This document shows positions 51,521 to 63,404 of a stretch of DNA of 64,000 nt, piece after piece. Every line of letters starts with the position of its first letter. Within the stretch, counting starts at the first letter, position 1. Origin of the DNA: Prunella strophiata. Lineage: Eukaryota; Chordata; Aves; Passeriformes; Prunellidae. The stretch lies in assembly GCA_036583965.1 (NCBI GenBank), contig JAZBQD010000027.1:20821001-20885000 (forward strand), given 5' to 3'. The position numbers and the translations under genes are program-made. Below the pieces are notes generated by a model. The model was not told the DNA's origin and did not search any database. It saw nothing but the letters and a program-made list of their open reading frames with translations.

Positions 51521-52388
51521 CTCATTCTGGTCTCCTCCATTTCCAGGCAGGGGATGGAGACAATTCACAGAATTGCTGAATTTTTGAATGATATTAATAG
51601 TGTTCATTTGGGATTAAGTCTCCATTGTCTGCTGCCCTGTATTTTGTCCCACACTTACCTTAAATATCTACAGAAACTAGAGCCTTTTGTTCTTTTAATA
51701 GTGAACTGTGCCTATTTACTGCATAGTAAAAGGGTGCTAATTTGTTTATCATTGCCATTTTGAAAGCATTTATCAAAGCCATAATTCAATGCTTGATCAT
51801 TATTTGTGATTATTGCAATCTTTATCCCTGTTTATCTGAGGTTATAGTTCAAAAGCAAAAGCTTGTAAATCAACTGCAGTGATCTGACAGCATCTATAAT
51901 TTTTTTGCCATTCAGTATTCTTGAGCAGTAAGCTTTTAAGAACTACATGCCCTCTGTTAACTAGCATGTTAATGCAGCAAAGTTGAGAAATAGTATAGCC
52001 CTAGATAACCATCAACATTGTCTCTCTCTCTTCTAAGCTTTATGAACCCTTTTACATTATGCTTAGCATTAATATTTGATTCAGAAATCTATACTGTAAA
52101 AAGGAGAGGATATCACTGTTCTGTCCTCAGGGTGTTGGGGGAGGAAGGTTAATTTTGCAGGATGGGAGTTAGTACTGTTGAGCTCTTTCATCCTGTTATT
52201 AAACACAGGATACTGTCTGGGGAAATTGGGAATTTTAAAGGACTTAAACCAGTATCATTATTGCATCAGCACTTTTTGAGAAAACCTACATCATAAACAC
52301 CTTCAAGCTGCTGCTGCAACCCAGAGCCATTCCCTGAACCATCATTTACCTCCAAGAACAGCAAATTGCACAAACAAATAGTGATTTA

Positions 52389-52528
52389 TTAGCTCAGTGG
52401 GTTAGAGCATGGTGTGGACAGCACCAAGGTTGTGGGTTCAATCCCTGTATTAGGCCATTCACCTAAGAGCTGGACTCAATCATCCTAGTGGGTCCCTTCC
52501 AACTCAGAATATTCTGTCATTCTGTGAC
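52389..52528 (+). mobile_element. tRNA-Ile-derived SINE with CR1-like tail (TguSINE1-type), well preserved
   Basis: The head has A box TAGCTCAGTGG (52390-52400) and GGTTAGAGCATGGTG; the B box GGTTCAATCCC (52435-52445) is intact. The linker GGCCATTCACCTAAGAGC and the tail GGACTCAATCATCCTAGTGGG, CCTTCCAACTCAGAATATTC, TGTCATTCTGTGAC match the CR1 3' end. The anticodon arm has changed (GTGTGGACAGCACC). Lacking a 5' acceptor half and mature 3' end, it is a retroposon, not a tRNA gene. It sits in sense orientation in the inferred NTNG1 intron 2. Confidence 0.92.
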
Positions 52529-55100
52529 TTTCAAGGCCCTCCTTTACACCTGCTGCTGCACTGGGCTGTATATTGCCCAGAACTAAGGAAAGACATTGAC
52601 ACCATTTTAAATAGCTTAGACCACAACTGAAACACAGATTTTAATTGTCAAAAGCAATTAAAAAGTGGGGCTCTGAAGGCTGACTTAGGTATGTGTTAAC
52701 GTTAATGACTGTGCATTATTTTTGTTGAAATTGTTGCATGGCTCTCTGGCTGTAGCTCTCTGATTTGCCATGCTGTACAAATTCAGTTCCTGAATTAGAA
52801 GGTGGGAAAGGCAATGGCCCTGAGGAGCAGTTAGTCAGGACACTTCATCTGTAAGCAGGGTTATGGCAGAAAATACAACTGAAATGGCATATGAAAATGA
52901 AACCAGTTTATATTAGGACTCTGCCTAATACACAACTTAATTATAACTGAGTTTGCCACAAGTTAGTGACAGCTGAATCTAAACAAATCACCTAGCTAAT
53001 GTGCTGATTGCACTAACCGCAGTTGTTGTCAGGGGTGGAAGATGCCATATGGCTCCTCTTCTCTACCCAGGTCAAAACATCATTAGGAAGAAGCTTAACT
53101 ACACTGACACAAATGAGGAATTAGCCAGTCTGGCTTTCCTCCAGCCTGCAGGGTGTGTGCATGTCCCAGGGTCTGGCCATTCCCAGGCACAGTGAGGGGC
53201 CACCCAGATTTTTCCAGAATGTACTGAGTGGAGGAGTATCATGGTACTTGAGGACAAACAAAGGCAGCTGGTGCTCAGTTGCATTGCTCAGGCACAGCTT
53301 AGCTCTCCAAGACATGCCCAGATTATGTTTGGGCACTTGGTGAAAGAAAAATAGAATGTAAGTGACACGGAATGCAAAGCGGGGCAGGGGAAGGAAAGGG
53401 CTGAATGACGCACGAGCCGGTCCTGCACAGGCAGGGTGGGGTTCAGCCACAGGGAGGGCTTTCTGTGCAAATGAGGACACCAGCCAAAATCCCAGACAGT
53501 GTGCTTGGTACAAGTCTCCTCAAGTTTGTACAGCCTTTTGATTTTCTGAGCAGACAAAACTGCAGTATAAATCTTGCAGGGCCACGACCAAGGTGTGTTA
53601 CCCCTCACATTCCCTTTTGATTTCAGAGTCTTGTCCATTTACAAGTATCAAATGCTAAAACCAGTCACTAAAAATAATGCAGAAGCTACTGCTCCTGCAA
53701 GAGCTGCAGAGCTTGCACCAGCACTTTGAAATGAACTTTTAGCATGTCTGTTCTAAACTGTGTGATGCTTTTCTAGGTTGCACCAGAAGTACAGTTTATG
53801 CTATATTAAATTGTTATTAACTACGAAATGTCATCCAAAGTATAATGTTCTGCCAGTTTGAATTATATATTTTTGTTACGCTTCTTGCTTTGAAAAATAC
53901 ACATTTGAAATTTTTAAGCATGCCAAGTAGGCCAGATGCTGCCCTTCAGAAATAAAAATTGCCTTAACTGATTCTATGATGATTTGGGTTGTACAAGAGC
54001 CGTAAAATTTCTGGCAGACTTAAAATATCTTTCCTTGAACACTGGTCCCACTGTGCTGATCTTGCTGTCAGCAAGGGTTTGCAGATCCTCAGTTATGAAA
54101 CACCTTGTCACCACTCACCCAGCAGCCTGTTCCTGCTTTGCTGTGAAGTTTGTTAAAGCACTTTGTCCAGATTTTGAACTATAGAATGTATTTTCTAATG
54201 ATTTTTTAGGAAAATGGTTGTGGACAGTCCTGTGATAAAACTCAGGGTAGCTATTCTGAAGGGTATTGCAGAAAAGGTGGATAATTCATTATGCAGAAGC
54301 TTTTAGATTATTCTAAACAATGTTTACCCTTAAAAATGCCCTTGTCTGGTGCAAAGTGAGGAGAGCAGCTGTTCAAAATTTATTTTTATCACCACTCTAC
54401 AATGGATATTAGACCTCTTTCTCTTTTGGGGCTTGCCACAGTGTCCCTGACGAATTTACTGCACAGCTCTGCCTCATTCATTACAAACCACCTATTTTAT
54501 CTGCCATGGGCTGCTCTGCACTGCCAGCAGCACCTCTGAGTCTAGAGCAAGCCTAGACTTGGTTTAGTTTCTCCACACTGCCTTCACCATGTTAAGTAGA
54601 CCAAAAAAACCCAATTTTGGATGGTTTTAGGATAGAGCAGAAGATTTTTACTGGCACAGGAAAAATTCCTCCAGTGGCAGAGGATTGGCAAAATCAGCCC
54701 AATGCCATCTGCTCTTTGATCCTCCCCCTGTTTCAAAAGCTTATTGAGGAGATGGACCATGCTAGCAGCTGGAGGACATGGAGCAGATGAGAAAAACCCT
54801 TCCAGACAGTCAGAATGCTGGGACTTGTGTAACCAACACAAGCTAGAGTACCCTACAGGATGCTCTAAATTATGCCTAGAGTTCTTCCAAGTCTTAATCA
54901 GGATGAAATACTCTTTAGGACTACTTTTCTCTCTCTTCATTTGTGATGAGCATAAACTGGAAACCAAATACATGAATTTGCTCCACACTGTAGGTAACAA
55001 TTTCTATGGTATGTTCATAAATTTAAAAACTGAATTTGTTTCAAATAAGCTTCAAGAATGACAACTGAAATAAAAATTTTGACACCTTTCAGATAGAAGA

Positions 55101-55600
55101 GAATCATAGAATCACTAAGTTTAGAAAAGACCTCGAAGGTAGTTGAGGCCAACCTATTACAGAACACCACCTTGTCAAATAAACCATGACCCTAAATGCC
55201 ACACCCAGTTGTTTCTTGAATACCTCCAGGAATGGTGACTCCACCACCTCCCTGGGTAGCTCTTTCCAGTGCTTAACTACCCTTTCAGAAATTCTTCCTC
55301 ATGTCCAACCTGAACCTCCCCTGGCACAGCTTGAAGCCATTTTCTCTGGTCTTGTTGCTGGTTGCCTGGGAGAGAGGCCAACCCCCACCTGGCCACAGCC
55401 TCCTTTCAGGTCATCTTAAAGAGCAAAATGTCTTCCCTGAGCTTCCTTTACTTCAGGCTAAACACCCCCAGCTCCCTCAGCTGCTCCTCATAGGACTTAG
55501 GCAACAAAGTTGGTGAAAGATCTAGAGCCTTTCTCCGGACATGTTCCAGCTCCTCAAAGTCTTTCCTGAACTGAGGGGCCCAGAACTGGACACAGACCTT
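55101..55600 (-). mobile_element. CR1 LINE fragment, antisense, with ORF2 C-terminal remnant
   Basis: The + strand begins GAATCATAGAATCACTAAG and follows the antisense CR1 order: AAAAGACCTCGAAGG, ATACCTCCAGGAATGGTGAC, CCACCTCCCTGGG, CCTGAACCTCCCCTGGC, TTGAAGCCATTTTCTCTGGTC. On the minus strand one frame still reads CVQFWAPQFRKDFEELEHV and then LRELGVFSL, the conserved C-terminal end of CR1 reverse-transcriptase ORF2. It is 5'-truncated and not functional. The right-hand boundary is approximate. Confidence 0.93.
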
Positions 55601-56837
55601 AATGCTGCTTGGTACTACAAGAACATTAGTCATTTGAAGCACAGAAAACTTCACAGGCTGTGACCCTTCTAATACGCCTCACTAATTACAGAAAGCTGAT
55701 CCTCATTTGTTCATCCCTCACGTGTGAAATTCTGAAAGCTGAATAAAATTAAGTTCTAAGTATATTTTCAGTTTATGTTGAGAGATGCCACTATTTCAGC
55801 AAAAAGAGAAAAGGAATATTGCTTTCCTTCAAGCAGTTCGAACAACAGTGTGAGGAGCTTACATCTGTTACAAGAGGAAAACACTATCTTTATGCATTTT
55901 TGCAAAGCAGCCAGTGGCTAGTGGACAGGAAGTCTTTCTGAAAGTTTTGCCAATCTACATAATGTTCCTGAGGACTGGAGTGTGCATTCGAATCACAGAT
56001 TTAACTGAGAGAAGAAAAGCGGGGGCATTTGTGCAGCCAGATAGCTCACTGTTGGCTGTGTATCTGAGAAGGATCAAAATCACAAGTCTTGCCAGCTAAG
56101 AATAGCATTATTTTAAGTTTAAAATACTCCCTTTATGATGTTTCCTTTCAGCTCATAGCACATAAATCAGTGCTGCTTCCTGCCCTTCACAGGAGACCTA
56201 AGCGTTTGTAGGTGTTGTGCCGTGATAAATGTGGATATCTGTGAGTGCATGGAGTTGGTCCCTTCTCCAGAGCAATGACTCACTTGTAACCAGGGTGCCT
56301 GACAGAAATCCTATAGAGGCATGAACTAATCTAAATTGCAATGACCAGAAATAAATGTGTACAGTGGTAGCTGATTACACTACAGTTTCTTACCCCGAGC
56401 TGAAGCGCAGAGTTGTGAGACTGCTCCTGAGAAATGCAGTCTCTGATGGACTTTCATTGCACTTAATATTTGTGTTGTGGAGCAAATGCATCATGGGGTA
56501 CTCTCTAAAACCCAGAGACCTCTGACTCAAATAACATGATTCATACCATGATCTCCCTGTTCATCTGCAGTGCCTGTGACAATCCATGCACTTGCAGTCA
56601 TGTGCTGTGCACAGGAGCCAGCACCTGCACTTCAGCTCACGCCAGTTCCATGGATGAGCAGTCAACTTCCCACAGCAGTGTACTGCTTCTAAATGCTTTA
56701 GAGTGCACGCTCCTACTGAATACTGTGATTAAGGGTCCTCCCAGAGGAAAATTAATATAAGAACATTATAGAAAACCATACTTCATATTTCCTTGCCTAT
56801 CTCACTGTTCACTCCAGGTACCTTCAAGAGAATTAAG

Positions 56838-56856
56838 TATATATATATATATATAT
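56838..56856. repeat. TA dinucleotide microsatellite
   Basis: About nine TA units between AATTAAG and TTAGTG. Confidence 0.95.
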
Positions 56857-57717
56857 TAGTGCTTTAGAGGCTATACAGGAGATCACAGAGCATTAAAGTT
56901 CCTGCTTTCATATAGAATTGTTAAAAGTCATTCACAGTGGTAGTTTTCAAGGAATAGCACTTATTTGTCATGCCAGCTAAATTTAGGAGATTACTGCTAT
57001 AAGTCAGGGATTCCAGTTAGTTGTATTTCTTTTCTTTTTAAGTTGATGGTGCTATTACAGCAACTTAGGCTATTTGCATCTATCATTTCTCAATATGTCT
57101 CCTTCAGCCAAGCAGTCCAGATTTTCTTTGTCTAAAAACCTTTCCATGCTTCTCATCCTTTCTTTGTCACAAGGTAATCTCTGAACATCAAATAGCGTGA
57201 GAACAGCAGTAACAATGTCTGAAAAGTTGTGGGAGGCTGCAGGGGAAGTCAGGCAGAGAGTAATATCACACTCTGCGTCGGCACTTAATGATGCATCCTT
57301 TCCATAAACTTACTAAAGAAGGGGGTTTAACTGGTTGATTCCCAAGTGAGCATTTTCTATGCTGTCACTGTAAAAATATTTATAGGACTGTATTATTTAG
57401 GGTACCATGTATTTATGAGCCCTTCTTGTGCTGACTGCATGCTGTCTGAACATCTGGGTGATCCCCTCTCCCAAATGCAAGCTCTCATTTCATGGACAAG
57501 TTGTGAAGTAGAGGGAAGTAAGAAATCCACACTAGCCAGCATGAAAGATACTAGTTTTAACAGAGCACACAATTAATATTTAGTGCCATATTTCTGCTTG
57601 CTGAAAAAGAGGGGCCCCTTTAAGGAGATTCATGATCTCATTTCACTGATTTTTATGCAGAACTCCTCCCAAGTGTGAAAAACAGCACAGCAGAAAGTAT
57701 AAGGGTTGCTGTGTAAT

Positions 57718-57731
57718 AAAAAAAAAAAAAA
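57718..57731 (+). repeat. poly-A run (A14)
   Basis: Fourteen A after GTGTAAT, just ahead of the ancient repeat at 57790. Confidence 0.9.
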
Positions 57732-57789
57732 GTATAAGTAAAAAACAAACAGGAGTAAAGGTTCTTATCACCAAGCAGTGATATAAGGG

Positions 57790-58130
57790 CAGCACTGACT
57801 GATTTCAAACTGGAGATGATGAGTGTGGCAGGAACAGACAGTGAAGGGTTTCAAAAGTGAGGGTGAACAGCTGATGGCTGATGAGATGGAGAAGGAGTAG
57901 CTGGTGCTGGAGCATGCAATGAGCTAGAAAAATTATCTTAGCAGAAGCATTCTGGATTTCTGGATGGTTATCAACAGGCCTAGATTGCATTCGTCAAGGC
58001 CAGAAAAAAGGTTGTTGCTGTAATCAAAACACGGTAGGGGAAGAGCCTCAATGAGAGTTTAACTAGGAAGATGGATAGGAAGGACTGTATCACAGTGATA
58101 TGATAGTGATGTAGCATGGAAGCCATAAAT
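57790..58130 (+). mobile_element. ancient amniote interspersed repeat, family not assigned
   Basis: The order AAGGGTTTCAAAAGTGAGG, TTATCTTAGCAGAAGCATTC, TGCATTCGTCAAGGCCAG, then GTTGCTGTAATCAAAACACG, AATGAGAGTTT and AAGATGGATAGGAAGG matches a degenerate repeat I recognise from turtles and birds, whose typical form reads 'ttgcatttgtcaaggccagaaaggagg...gcagtaatcaagacgtgagatg'. I cannot name the family with certainty. Many substitutions and small indels suggest great age. Confidence 0.55.
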
Positions 58131-59088
58131 CATCTGGCAGAGCCAGTCCACTGTCAGCAAGGCCAATTAGCCCATGATGAGCACTGCGCTGCCAAAGCAA
58201 GGCGTCTGCTACCCAAGCTATCGGGTTTTTCAGCAATCACAAGAACATCTAAACAACAGATTTATAGCTAGCTCAGTTCTCTGCTCTGTGCAACTAAATA
58301 CAGTGGAAACATATTTAGCCTAAGTGTGACTTTCCAAATTAATCCACCTGACAGGCGGGAGGTACAGCAGATCCTGTTCGCTTTAAGTCATTCTTTGCAG
58401 AATGTTTCCTGCAATCACAGTTTCCTTTCTCTGCAGTCCTGCTTTTGACTCACAGTTCTCAACTTCGGTCACTTACAGCCTCTCCTTTTGCTGATCAATT
58501 TCCCTACAGCAACCCCATTTCCTCCCCCAGTACCTCAAGTCTAAACCCAGGGTCCAGTTCTGCTTTGTGTTCCATGTCAGTGCAAACAGTGTTTGTCCAG
58601 ACAGGTACTCAGCAGTGACGTGTGCTGGGAGGAGTGACACACTCAAAGGAACAGACATCTTCTGGATCTGGCTTTTTGCTGTGTTCCTCCTATGCAGCAT
58701 ATTGTCATTTCTCTTGCCTCAGCATGTCAGGTTTGCTGTGGCTTTATTCAGGGCACTCAAACATATGGAGATTTCAGCTGCCTGCTTCCCAAAGGATATA
58801 CTGGTCATTCCAAGACACAGCCATCTTACAGTCATTTGGCAGTTCCAGGCTGCACTGGTACAGGATACATACATTCCATCATAGGCCCAAACCATTCAGT
58901 GCATTTACAGTAAAGAATTTTGTGTACCTGATAATATTTGAGAGCTTTCTAATGATGCTAAATGATAAACACAGGCATTCCGGACAGGGGAAGACATGGT
59001 ATCCAAAATACTGCTAAAAATGGTGTCAAAAAACCTTGAAAATTCATGCTGTGCTACTTGGAATCTGATTACCATCAGTATATTGGGC

Positions 59089-59101
59089 TTTTTTTTTTTT
59101 T
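59089..59101 (+). repeat. poly-T run (T13)
   Basis: Thirteen T between TTGGGC and CCTGAATG. Confidence 0.9.
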
Positions 59102-60037
59102 CCTGAATGACAAAGATACAAAATTATCTTTAAAAGTATTTCATATACTTGGGATGACATTTTCATAGTTATTAATTTGATATCTTCCAGATGTTAAGCC
59201 TTTGAAGCAAAAAATTAAAACAGATGTAATGTGCTTGATGGCATAAAATAAGACCTAGCTAAACATCTGTATGAACATGCTATCAAACAGTATCAGTCAG
59301 TGAGTTTTTGAGAACCTAGAGCTACAATTACTACGAAGTACCCGTCCATAGAATGAGAAATTTAATGACTGAGACACAAATAAAATGCAGAGGCTAGCTT
59401 CAAGCATTCCTGAGCAGCTCAGAAGGTTTGTGTTTTTTGTGGCTGGGGCCCATGGAAAATGTTCTGGTCAGCATTAGCCAAGCCAGAGGCCATCATTGTA
59501 TTCATCAGCAGTGCTGTGGAACACTGCAGATCCTGGCTGCTGCCCAAGCACTGGTCCTACACCAACCCAAACTCCCAGGCAATGAAGCTAGAGGTCTGAT
59601 AAAAATGTCAATACTGTATTGCTGTAACTGCACTATTCCTGCACATTTTGGATTCTGCTTTCCCCACTATTTACCCTGCGTCGTTAATTTGTCCTGATTT
59701 CATCCACTAAAACCATTTCAACCTCTACAGCACTTGCTTTCTTTACAAATTCACAGACTAATACAGGGAAGGAGTGAAAGACTTCAGTTCTAGAATAGTT
59801 ACCTGTTGTGTCTGAGTAATTGTGAGTTTTAGAGAACATTTGATTTCTATCTAGAATTTGTATTTAGGGTTTTTGTCTCAATTTTGTCTGCTTTAGACCA
59901 GCATAACCATGACTTCCCTAGAGTGATATGAAAGAAGGAACATGCAAGGTATCTTTGCTTTGGCACAAACTCAGGCTGTGCTTGACAAGTCAGTGGTTCA
60001 TGTCCCCAAAGAATGGAAGCAAACCAGTTTGTGCCTC

Positions 60038-60051
60038 AAAAAAAAAAAAAA
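60038..60051 (+). repeat. poly-A run (A14)
   Basis: Fourteen A after GTGCCTC, followed by a short GAGGGGGTAGAGGGGGTGAG purine stretch. Confidence 0.9.
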
Positions 60052-63000
60052 GAGGGGGTAGAGGGGGTGAGAAAGACCTCTGTTCCTTTCATTTTTCTGC
60101 AGAGCTGGCACTTGAGGATGCCGAACAATTAGTGGTATGTTTATAAAAGTCATTATAAAAAGTGTTGTTTTCAGCAGAACAAATTCAAGGGTCTCACTCA
60201 TCAATTTTAAATGAGTAGCAGGACTACAAGGTCAAAAGTATGAGCTTATGCTGTTGCTGCTTTGAAAATGCCAAGATGGATTTTTACCATAACTCTGCTT
60301 CACTCCAGAGAAAAGCCTCCTCCATTATCTTCTTAAATTAAAATGGACACCAAAAAGCTAAGTTTTATGAATTAAGAGAAGGGACTTTGCACTGTGGCTT
60401 GATTTGGAATAATTATAATGGTTGGGAAGTATTTTTCCCAGTACACTTTCTGTCTCCAATTAAATCCATGGAAATGCCTCATTTTTTGGTTATTGCCAAA
60501 GTGTGTTTCAAACTCACATAGAAGTGCACAATTGTAATTTCATTAGAATTGCATTTCTCCAGGCTATACAGGTGCAATGAAAGAAGAGGTAAAATTAATT
60601 AAAACTGTGGACATGTTTATACCCACCAGGTGTCATAAAAGGTAGTGGCTCAGACATTTTTCAAGTAATTAAGCAGACAGTTCTGCTTTCTCTGATGAGT
60701 TATTGCCCTTCCCTCTTTAATCTGTGTAAGAGATTTCATGGCAGAGCCATTGTCAGGTGATGGGATTGCTCTTTACAGTCAGCATCCCCCTCACACTGCC
60801 TCTCGTTAATCGAACTCACATCATCGCTGCAGAGAGGCAGTGACATGCCACAGGCACGTTTCCAAAGGCAAGCTTCATGTGCCAAGCTCTGCCCACCATT
60901 TAGGCTAAAAAGGGGATAACACAATTTTCAGCTTAACCATATTTGGATTAAATAGCTTGAGTGTTCATTCAGGGCACAGCACATCTTCTGAACATAAAGC
61001 ACAGTTCTCCTCAGTGAGGGCAGCATTTAATCAGATTCATATGTGTTGGTGGTGTTTGTGTTATCGAGTTTTTTCATTCCATTTCTATTTTGTCAGGAGT
61101 TTTTCTTCTGGCCATGTTGAGATAATCACTAGTTTTCCTGAGGATGTGCAAATTGCCATGGTCACATCCTCAGGCGACATTGTACATAAGACTGGAATGA
61201 TGGCATTTTCTAAGTTTTTAACGTAAGTTAGGACTGGAATTCAGTACATTTTCTTTCTCTGCTTTGGCAGTGGATATAAATATACCTCTCGGCTCCTCTC
61301 TTTGGGCTTCCCATAGATAAACACAGCCTCCACATCCTGCTGTGTGTCCTGTGTACACAGCTCTGCCTAGGGGAGGAGCAGGTGCTTTCTGGGCACAGAC
61401 ACGACCCCGCATCTCCGGTACCGAGCGCGGGGCCAGCCTGGTTCAGTCAGCCTGGACAGAGAAGGTGACTCTGGGGACAGAACAGCGCTGCCACTGCCCC
61501 TCCTGCAGGGTGGTGCAAGAGCCCTGCTAACCCTGTGCTCCCCACAGCTCTGCTCAGCATCACTAACAGCCACAGCTGCTCTGCACCCCCAGTGCCATCA
61601 CCAGCTCGTGGAAGCTGTTTTCCATCCCACAGCCAAGGGAACGGGCTAGAGCCTGCATCCTGTAGCACGTTGTGCATCGTCTCTCCCAGTCATGCAACAC
61701 TGATGCAAACAGACAACCAAGTCCACCATGCTTTCTCAGGAAAGGTGGTCATTTCTTATTTTTGTTTCCTTTTTCAGGTGGTTTGTATTCTGCAATTGCT
61801 ATTAAGTATTTTCTAACTGGACAATTTTTAATTTTTTTAATATTGTAAGAAAAAGAGTCAGTGTATAGATTACCCTGTATTTGACAAAGTGGAACATGCT
61901 AACTGCATTCACTTGCTAATATCTATAACAATAGACATACCTAGAGCAAAAATAATTCAGAATGACAATATTCCCTGCCTATTTCCATTTAGAGTTGTTG
62001 CCTTCCCTGAGCTTGTTTTTTATTTAATGCTCTGTCTTTATTAACTTTTATCATTTTAATTAAATTACCTTTCATAATATTATAATATTCTCCTGCTTTC
62101 AACATTATCCCTTACAAGGTCATCTCTGATACATGACTAATGCATTTGACTAAAATGCACAAATAAAATATGATAGTCACATTAAAGCCTATGGGACTGT
62201 GCTGAGAATAACAACTCATTCCAAGCTTTTAACAAAAATTAAAAAAAAATACAGTAAAACCTTGGAGATGAAGGATAAAGTCACACACTTCTAGCACCAA
62301 ATTCAGCTTGTGTATACTTTGTACCTGCTGTTCTGGGGCTGAATTTGACCTTTTGAGGGTTGAAGATGGGTTTTGAAGCAGTTGGTTGTTGTTTTTTTTC
62401 TTTTCAAGTTTTAAATAGCCATTTTATTCTATTTCAGTACTGCTACAGTACTGCTTCTTCTATAACCAACATAAGGCCAGAATCTACCTTGACCTAAATG
62501 GTGTTTCACTGCATTTCTGCATCACATTTGTTACCTTCTTTGCAATGCCCAGGCATTCAGTTAAACATCATAGGATTAAGCTCCATCAGTAATTAATTTA
62601 AAATATATTGCCTGTTCCACTGATTTATCTCATTTCAATAGGTAAAATAACAAACAGAGCCCTTCATTTACTACTTTTGTGCAAGTCACACTATTCTCCC
62701 TAAACAGGCTCTCATTTTTCCTCCTGTAGCAGTCAGTCCAGACATCTAATAATTTCTATCAAGTGATCTTGAGTCTTTCTATTTCTGCAATGTCCTATGT
62801 CAGGTGAGGCAAGCAAAAATATATTTTAAGAGAGGGTACAACAATGATTTATGGAATGACAGCTCAGTATTTCCAGTGTTTTTATCCTATTCTTTTTGCA
62901 TCTTAATGTTATGAAATTTTTTCCCCATAGAATTTTCTGCTTCATACACATTGCGCTATCTTAGGTTCCTTTATAGACTTGAAAGAACTTGGGTTTACCA

Positions 63001-63404
63001 CAGAAAATACTTCACAAAACGTTCAGTAAGCACCAATCTCCTCAATGCTTAAGGTAAGATACTGTGAATCAGCTTTAAGCAAAATACAATATGGAGATTC
63101 TTAAATTTATCAAGGAAGAAACTTTTCTGGGAAAGTTTTGGCAATTGATATTTTTCACCACTTTCTGGAGAAGTTGTGTGCTTTTAATTTCCTGGAAAAC
63201 AGTTTGTATGGCAGCCAGGTGCTTTCAGAGCATCTGACACCAAGTGCAGTCTCTTACTGTTCTTTTGTGAAGTAGCATAACCTTGGATTAATAGAGAGTA
63301 CTTTTTTACTTCAACTTATTTAAAGTGCCTCACTAACAAGGCATTAAACACATACTGCTTGAAGGATTTTTTTCTTTTACAGTGCATATCAAATTTTAAA
63401 TTCA

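Noticed and set aside
52389..52460. tRNA-Ile gene
   Set aside because: It has A and B boxes but lacks a proper acceptor stem and continues into a CR1-like tail, so it is a SINE.
53960..53985. CR1-tail-like GATTCTATGATG
   Set aside because: A short match only. The preceding bases do not follow the CR1 3' order.
55448..55654. Functional CR1 reverse-transcriptase frame
   Set aside because: Only the C-terminal end is present, 5'-truncated; it is a fossil fragment.
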